From the NCBI RefSeq assembly GCF_001280005.1, contig NZ_LGDW01000061.1, positions 1-19,418 of the forward strand: a stretch of DNA of 19,418 bases. The letters are read 5' to 3'. The position numbers were made by a program, and so were the translations under genes. Below the pieces are notes generated by a model that ran no database searches, was not told the DNA's origin, and was given only the letters and a program-made list of their open reading frames with translations. Source of the DNA: Streptomyces sp. NRRL WC-3618 (GTDB lineage Bacteria; Actinomycetota; Actinomycetes; Streptomycetales; Streptomycetaceae). Below are positions 14,347 through 19,418 of this stretch, piece by piece (position 1 is the stretch's first letter; each line of letters opens with the position of its first letter).

Positions 14347-16944
14347 TCAGACCCTGACCGTCAAGTACAGCCAACCGCCCCAAGTACTCACATTCGTCGT
14401 GTCCTTGGCGCTGCGCACATACTCCACCCGCACCCGGAACTTCTGGTTGACCGCGTTGGTGAGGGTCAGTGAGGTCGCCGTCGCGCTGTTCGCGTCCAGC
14501 GAGAAGCAGGGGGACGTGGTGAGCGTGTGCCAGGCGCCGCTGTAGTACTCCTGGGCCTGGAACACCGAGCACTGGCCCGACTTGTTCGGGGTCACCGTGG
14601 CGGATACCGCGGGCTTGGCCGTGTGGTGGTAGACGCGGTACGTCGTGCCGCCGTACGTCGTCGTGCCGTAGTAGCCGCCGAGCCTCGTCGCGATGCCCAC
14701 CTGGTCGTTCACCGTCCGCGTCGCCGACGTCGGGGCGTAGCGGTAGTCGCCCCCGAACGAGGCCGTGAAGGTCGTGTTGTGGGTCAGCTTGTACGTGGTG
14801 GTCAGGTTGCCGCTGCTGTCCACGGCCGCCGTCCTGACCAGCGTCTTCCTGCCGCCCGCCGGAGTCGCCCAGATCGACACCGTACGACTGTTGTACGTCG
14901 CGCCCAGGTGCGCCGTCACCGTCGCCGTCGCCCCGTACGTGTACGTGGACGCGTTCGTCGCCACCGAGACCGTCGTCGCGGCCCGCGACACCTGAACGAT
15001 CGCCGACGCCGTCGCCGCCTGGTGCGAGGCGTCCCCCGGATAGCTCACCGTGTACGTGTTCGCGCCGCCGATCGACGGCGTGTCCTTGATCGGCAGGGTG
15101 CCGTCGGCACCCACAGCAGCGGTCCAGCTCAACGGAGTTGTGGTGTGCCCCGCGTCCGTCCGCGTCACCGTCACCGTCTCGCCGCTCGCGTACGGGGCGT
15201 CGGTCAGCGCGCCGGTGAAGCTGAGCGCGGCGCCCCGCGTCGCTGTCGCCGGGGCCTTCAGGGTCAGGGCCGGGGTGTACGGGGAGACCTGGATGGTCGC
15301 GTCCGAGGACGTCGCCTCGTGCGTCGCGTCGCCCGCGTAGGAGAGATGGTAGGTGAACCTGCCGGCGGCGTTCGGGGCGTCCGTGACCTTGAACACCGTT
15401 GTCGCCGGGTCGACTTGGACCGGCGGGAGTGCCACTGTCTGCTGCGTGTCCTCGTTCGTTCGCGAGACCTGGACCGTCGTGCCCTGGGGCAGGCTGCCCT
15501 GGTTCAGGGACGTCATCAGCGAGCCCGTGAACGCCACAGCGCCCGGCTTCGCCGACGTCAGGTCCGGGAACGGGATCGTCGTCGACAGCTTCGCCACGTA
15601 CACCGTCAGCGTGGCCGTCGACGGGCGGTGCGTCGCGTCGCCGGAGTACGTCACCCCGTACGTGTACGCGCCCGCGTCCTGACGGGTGTCCGTTACGGCG
15701 AACGTGCCGTCGGCGGCGACCGTGGCCGTGCCGTCGGGCAGCGGCTCGCCGTCCCGGGTCACCTGGAGGGGCGCGCCGGCCGGCACCCAGCCCTTCGTGT
15801 TCAGGGTTCCGGTGAACCGGAACTGCTGCGTCGGGACCGCGTACTGCGGGGCGTTCAGGGCGAGTTCGGTGTCCGTGAGTTTGGCGGTGGGCAGGACGTT
15901 CAGGGTGTAGGCGCCGCCCGTCGAGTCCTTCGTGACCGCGTACAGAGTCACGCCGTCGGCGGACCATGCCAGACCGTCCGGAGCCAGGGTGCCCGTCGGG
16001 AAAGTGATCCGGTTCTCCGCGACGCCCGAACCGGCGTACAGGTACAGGCCCGCCGCCGAGCCCGAGGTCGAGCCCACGGCGATCGTTCCGTCCGTGTCTG
16101 CGGCGACGGAGTTCGGGGCGGAGTTCACGCCGCCCGTGTAGTAGACGGGGCGGGTGGCGGCCAGGAGGTCCGTGGTGCCGTACGCCTGGAGGGCCGGCTG
16201 TTGCGGGGCGGCGAGCAGGAGTTGGGTGCCGTCCGACGTCACCTGGAGGCCCGTCGCCGTGCCGCCGTGGACGAGGGTGTTGGCCTTGGTCGTCGGCGTT
16301 CCGGAGGAGACGTCGAAGGTGGCCACGTGACTGAGGCTCTGCTGCGGCTCCTCGGCGGCGAGGACACCGCCGCCCGTCGCGAGGAGCGGGGCGACCGACC
16401 AACTTCCCATGATGGACTGGGATGTTGCTGTCGGGGTCGGCTCCGTCGGGTCCACCGAACCGATCACCCCCTTGCCGTCCGCCGCCGGGTCCGTGCCGCC
16501 GTACCAGACCTTGCCGCCCGCGACCGCCACCGAGACCGGGGCGCTGCCCGTTCCGGTGGGCACGCGGGTCGTCTCGGTCAGTGTCGTCGTGTCGATCGCG
16601 GCGAGCGCGTCGCCGTCCTTCAGGGCCGTGTAGAGCGTCTCGCCGTCTGCCGACAGGGCCAGGCCTGTGGCGCCCTGTTCGCCGGTGATGGTGGTCACCG
16701 GGGCGCCGGACAGGTCGGTCACCACGATGCCGGTCGAGCCCGCGCCCTGGCTGAAGAAGAGGTGCTGGTGCGCGGTGTCGACCAACATGTGCGCGTACTG
16801 GGACAACGGCAGCGCGGCCGTGCTGTCGGCCCAGGCGGCGGAGCCCGTGAGACCGGTGAGTCCGACGGTGGCGGTCGTCAGTCCCGCGACGACCGATATC
16901 GCCGTCGTGAGGGAGAACGAGACCTGCTGGGAACGGCGGCGCAT
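14347..16944 (-). CDS. Secreted beta-propeller plus Ig-like repeat protein
   Basis: This 865-residue exported protein has a Sec signal peptide: MRRR, a hydrophobic run, and a probable AWA|DS cleavage after residue 39. Residues ~45-350 contain propeller-like repeats (SADGETLYTALKDG, AVAGGKVWYGG, TSDGTQLLLAAPQ, SADGVTLYAVTKD). After these come several Ig-like repeats, each ending in a variant of Y-x-V-x-Y-x-GDA-x-H (YTYGVTYSGDATHRPSTA, FTYHLSYAGDATHEATSS, NTYTVSYPGDASHQAATA, and a divergent FGGDYRYAPTSA), then a Cys-containing C-terminal domain. A role in cell-surface or extracellular binding is likely; the ligand is unknown. ATG 16944 has AGGAG 5-6 nt upstream and puts the signal peptide at the N-terminus. 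The frame stays open to 17070, but that extension lacks signal-peptide logic. Confidence 0.85.
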   Translation of the reverse strand: MRRRSQQVSFSLTTAISVVAGLTTATVGLTGLTGSAAWADSTAALPLSQYAHMLVDTAHQHLFFSQGAGSTGIVVTDLSGAPVTTITGEQGATGLALSADGETLYTALKDGDALAAIDTTTLTETTRVPTGTGSAPVSVAVAGGKVWYGGTDPAADGKGVIGSVDPTEPTPTATSQSIMGSWSVAPLLATGGGVLAAEEPQQSLSHVATFDVSSGTPTTKANTLVHGGTATGLQVTSDGTQLLLAAPQQPALQAYGTTDLLAATRPVYYTGGVNSAPNSVAADTDGTIAVGSTSGSAAGLYLYAGSGVAENRITFPTGTLAPDGLAWSADGVTLYAVTKDSTGGAYTLNVLPTAKLTDTELALNAPQYAVPTQQFRFTGTLNTKGWVPAGAPLQVTRDGEPLPDGTATVAADGTFAVTDTRQDAGAYTYGVTYSGDATHRPSTATLTVYVAKLSTTIPFPDLTSAKPGAVAFTGSLMTSLNQGSLPQGTTVQVSRTNEDTQQTVALPPVQVDPATTVFKVTDAPNAAGRFTYHLSYAGDATHEATSSDATIQVSPYTPALTLKAPATATRGAALSFTGALTDAPYASGETVTVTRTDAGHTTTPLSWTAAVGADGTLPIKDTPSIGGANTYTVSYPGDASHQAATASAIVQVSRAATTVSVATNASTYTYGATATVTAHLGATYNSRTVSIWATPAGGRKTLVRTAAVDSSGNLTTTYKLTHNTTFTASFGGDYRYAPTSATRTVNDQVGIATRLGGYYGTTTYGGTTYRVYHHTAKPAVSATVTPNKSGQCSVFQAQEYYSGAWHTLTTSPCFSLDANSATATSLTLTNAVNQKFRVRVEYVRSAKDTTNVSTWGGWLYLTVRV

Positions 16945-17228
16945 GGAGCTCCTGGAGCAAGAAAGGTGAACAAGCAGATCGGACAATAGCCGCCCCCGCC
17001 GACCCGCCCGAGTCGCCCCCTCCATGAATCCGGTAAGAACTCGGCCGCAGCAGCGACGGTTCACCGGCACGGCCGAGAACCGATACTGCCAAGTAACCCT
17101 TCAACTCCGTGAATATGCTGTGGAGTTGCTGAGAATTCAAACACTCCACTCTTCTCACAACAGCCTCATGGGCAACAAGATGGCCATGATCTCGGGGACT
17201 TGACCACTCCACGCGGGAAGGCACCACC
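16945..17228. promoter_or_regulatory. Divergent promoter region of the two secreted-protein genes
   Basis: This 284-nt non-coding stretch is AT-richer than its surroundings, particularly 17095-17165. It contains one perfect 7-bp inverted repeat, CAACTCC (17102-17108) and GGAGTTG (17122-17128), around a 13 nt AT-rich centre, which could be an operator. A GGAAGG ribosome-binding site precedes the TTG start at 17229. No strong -10/-35 pair stood out. Confidence 0.4.
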
Positions 17229-19418
17229 TTGCCCCAGCAACACCCCGGCCGACGCCCCACCGTCGGCCGCCGAGCAGCGCGTCTGCTCGCCCCGGTACTC
17301 GCCGGGGGAATGATCCTCACCTTCAGCCCACTCACCCAGGCCGCTCCGGCCACGCCGGCCGCTCAGGCCGACGGCACCCGGCAGACGTATCCCGCCGGCA
17401 CGTATCTCGTGCAGATCGCCGGCGATCCCGTCGCCACCTACTCGAAGACCACGCCCGCGCCCGGCAAGCGGCTGAACGTGCGGACAGAGGCCGTACGGGA
17501 CTACGTCGGCCGGCTGAAGCGGCAGCGCGAGAAGGTGCTGGACGAGGTGCCGGGCACGGGTTCGCGGCGAAGTTGACCGCCCGGCAGGCGACCGCCCTGG
17601 CCCACACCGAGGGCGTCCTCTCCCTGGACCGCAACGAACTGCTCCAGATGACGGCCACGACCGGTACACACCCCACCGACGACATCCCCACCGATGCCGT
17701 CGCCACGTCGGCCTCCGCCATGACATCCTCCGGCAAGCTCCCCGTCACCGACACCGCCAAGTTCCTCGGCCTGAAGAAGCCGGGCGGCCTCTACTCCAAG
17801 GTGCCCGGCGGGCAGGCGAACGCGGGACGGGGGCAGATCATCGGTGTCATCGACACGGGGGTCGACACCGACAACCCCTCCGTCGCGGCCCTCCCGGAGC
17901 CTCTCGCCGACGCCGACATCATCGCCAAGAAGTGGAAGGGCAGTTGTGACCGCGGCGCTGACACCGCCCACCTGGTCACCTGCAACAACAAGGTGATCGG
18001 CGCCCAGTACTTCAACAAGGGCCTCACCGACCCCGATGACACCGACTGGGCGTCGCCGATGGACGCCCAGTCGCTGGGCACCCACACCGCGACCACCGCC
18101 GCCGGCAACTACAACGTGGCCGCGACCGTGGCCGACACCGCGATATCGGGCCGTGTGTCGGGGCTCGCCCCGGCCGCCCGGATCGCGGTGTACAAGATCT
18201 GCTGGCACGACGGCTGCCCGACCGTGGACGCCGTCGCCGCCTTCGACAAGGCCGTGGCCGACGGCGTCGACGCCATCAGCTACTCCGTCGCAGGCCGCAC
18301 CGGCGCACGCACCAACAGCCCCGAGCTCACGATGATGTTCAACGCCGCCAAGGCGGGCGTCTTCGTCTCGGTCCCCGCGGGCGCCTCCGGGCGCGGCACC
18401 GTCATCAACGCCGCCCCGTGGGTGACCACCGTCGCCACCTCCAGCCATGACCTCGGCTACCGCACGAAGGTCACCCTCGGCAACGGCGTCTCGTACTCCG
18501 GTGCCGGCGTCGACCCCGGCTCCGTACCGTCCGCGCCGCTCGTCGACGCGGCCGACGCCGCCCGCGCCGGCGTGGAGCCCACCAAGGCCGAGCAGTGCAA
18601 GACGGGCTCGCTCGACCCAGCCAAGGTGACGGGCGCCGTGGTGCTCTGCAAGCGCGAGGACTTCGAAGGCGGGGACAAGAGCACCGAGGTGAAGGCGGCG
18701 GGCGGCGTCGGCATGGTGCTCTACACCGTCCTGGCGGACGACGGCATCATCGCCAGCGTCCACGTCCTCCCGACCACCTACCTCACCGCAGCCGACGGCC
18801 GCGCCGTCAAGGCGTACGCCGACAGCACGGGCACCACCGCCACGGCGGCCCTCGGCGCCGCGCAGGCCGAACACCAGCAGGCCCCGCTGATACCCAGCTT
18901 CTCCTCCGGCGGCCCCGACCTCCCCAGCGGCGGCGACCTGCTCAAGCCCGACATGATCGCCCCCGGCATGGACATCGTCGCGGGCACCTCTCCGGCCAAC
19001 GCGGCCGGAGAGTTCAAGGGCTATCACGGCATCATGTCCGGTCCGTCCATGTCCTCCGCGCACGTCGCCGGACTGGCCCTGCTGCTGCGGTCGCTGCACC
19101 CCGACTGGTCCCCCATGGAGGTCAAGTCGGCGCTGATGACCACCGCGACCACCAAGGACAACAAGGGCAAGCCGATCGGCCGCACCGGCATCGACGGCCC
19201 GGCCAACCCGCTCGACTACGGCTCCGGACACGTCGTCCCCAACACCGCCGACAACCCCGGCCTGGTCTACGACTCCCACTCCACCGACTGGACGTCGTAC
19301 ATGTGCGCCCAAGGCGACAAGCCGGTCACCGGCGACGGCAGCGACGCCTGCGCCACCGTCCCGAAGACCGACCCGAGCGACCTCAACACCCCGAACATCT
19401 CGGTCGGCGACCTGGCCG
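17229..19418 (+). pseudogene. Subtilisin-like (S8) secreted protease, frameshifted, 3' end beyond the window
   Basis: The TTG start leads into a signal peptide (RRAARLLAPVLAGGMILTF...AQA) and an inhibitor-I9-type propeptide (TYLVQIAGDPVATY). The frame stops at 17574-17576, but family similarity resumes in another frame from 17561 (GFAAKLTARQATAL). The triad is recognisable: Asp at 17852 (GVIDTGVD), His at 18083 (GTHTATTAAGN), and Ser at 19046 in GPSMSSAHVAG, with a PA-like insert at about 18550-18830. Active enzymes usually show AGNSGPG, but here it reads AGASGRG, so the oxyanion-hole Asn (18383-18385) is lost. The Ser box also departs from GTSMSxPH. A deletion of about 3n+1 bases in the propeptide would explain both the frameshift and the missing propeptide end. 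A sequencing error is possible for the shift but not for the lost Asn. Confidence 0.75.

Noticed and set aside
14527..16989. 820-codon plus-strand open frame opposite the propeller/Ig gene
   Set aside because: Its Arg/Gly/Val-rich translation is the mirror of a repetitive high-GC gene, with no motifs. The minus-strand reading has domains and a signal peptide.
16945..17070. N-terminal extension of the propeller/Ig protein to a start at 17070
   Set aside because: The extension is Arg-rich, has no ribosome-binding site and would bury the signal peptide. ATG 16944 has AGGAG just upstream and begins a proper signal sequence.
17501..19312. 603-codon minus-strand open frame opposite the protease
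   Set aside because: Gly/Val/Arg-rich shadow with no motifs, while the plus strand shows the Asp-His-Ser boxes of S8 proteases.

Overview
The window is high-GC DNA with strongly G/C-biased third codon positions, GTG and TTG starts, GTGA/ATGA gene overlaps, rare TTA codons and a Streptomyces-type intergenic hairpin repeat. I read it as a Streptomyces (or close relative) chromosome carrying the downstream part of a specialised-metabolite cluster, followed by eroded accessory DNA.

Region 1 (1-8470): one tightly packed plus-strand operon of seven genes. Six are joined by 4-14 nt overlaps or a 5 nt gap. They encode an N-terminally shortened beta-ketoacyl synthase (KS), a half-length KS-like protein without the active-site Cys, an AMP-forming carboxylate ligase, a small Cys-containing protein resembling the ATC-hydrolase/DUF6125 group, an extended-SDR protein without the YxxxK motif, a large FAD/NAD(P)-binding protein resembling CreE/FzmM L-aspartate N-oxygenases, and a fumarase/aspartase-superfamily lyase resembling CreD/FzmL nitrosuccinate lyases. 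The last two would together convert L-aspartate through nitrosuccinate to nitrous acid (the ANS pathway). With the ligase this suggests nitrite-dependent N-N bond formation or diazotisation on a polyketide or aryl-polyene-type substrate. No ACP, dehydratase or starter-unit gene lies in the window, so the rest of the pathway would be to the left. Both ANS-type genes carry one TTA codon and the five upstream genes carry none, which suggests bldA-dependent timing of nitrite production.

Region 2 (8471-10365): a convergent SAM-dependent methyltransferase and, divergent from it, a FabG-type ketoreductase closely resembling the housekeeping Streptomyces FabG. The reductase could serve the same polyketide pathway.

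Region 3 (10366-11154): a gene graveyard. It holds a frameshifted N-terminal piece of an acyl-CoA ligase, the tail of a DUF234-type ATPase, and an IS5-like transposase fragment with a frameshift and a Trp-to-amber codon. The left cluster boundary or an old rearrangement point probably lies here.

Region 4 (11155-14247): a KshA-like Rieske oxygenase (possibly leaderless, TTA at codon 3), a convergent XRE-type antitoxin-like regulator preceded by what looks like only the last codons of its toxin, and two actinomycete hypothetical proteins.

Region 5 (14248-19418): a secreted beta-propeller plus Ig-like repeat protein on the minus strand, and divergently a subtilisin-like secreted protease. The protease is frameshifted in its propeptide and has lost the usual oxyanion-hole Asn, so it is probably decaying. 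It runs off the right edge.

All functional assignments rest on motifs and family resemblance read by eye; no database search was run.
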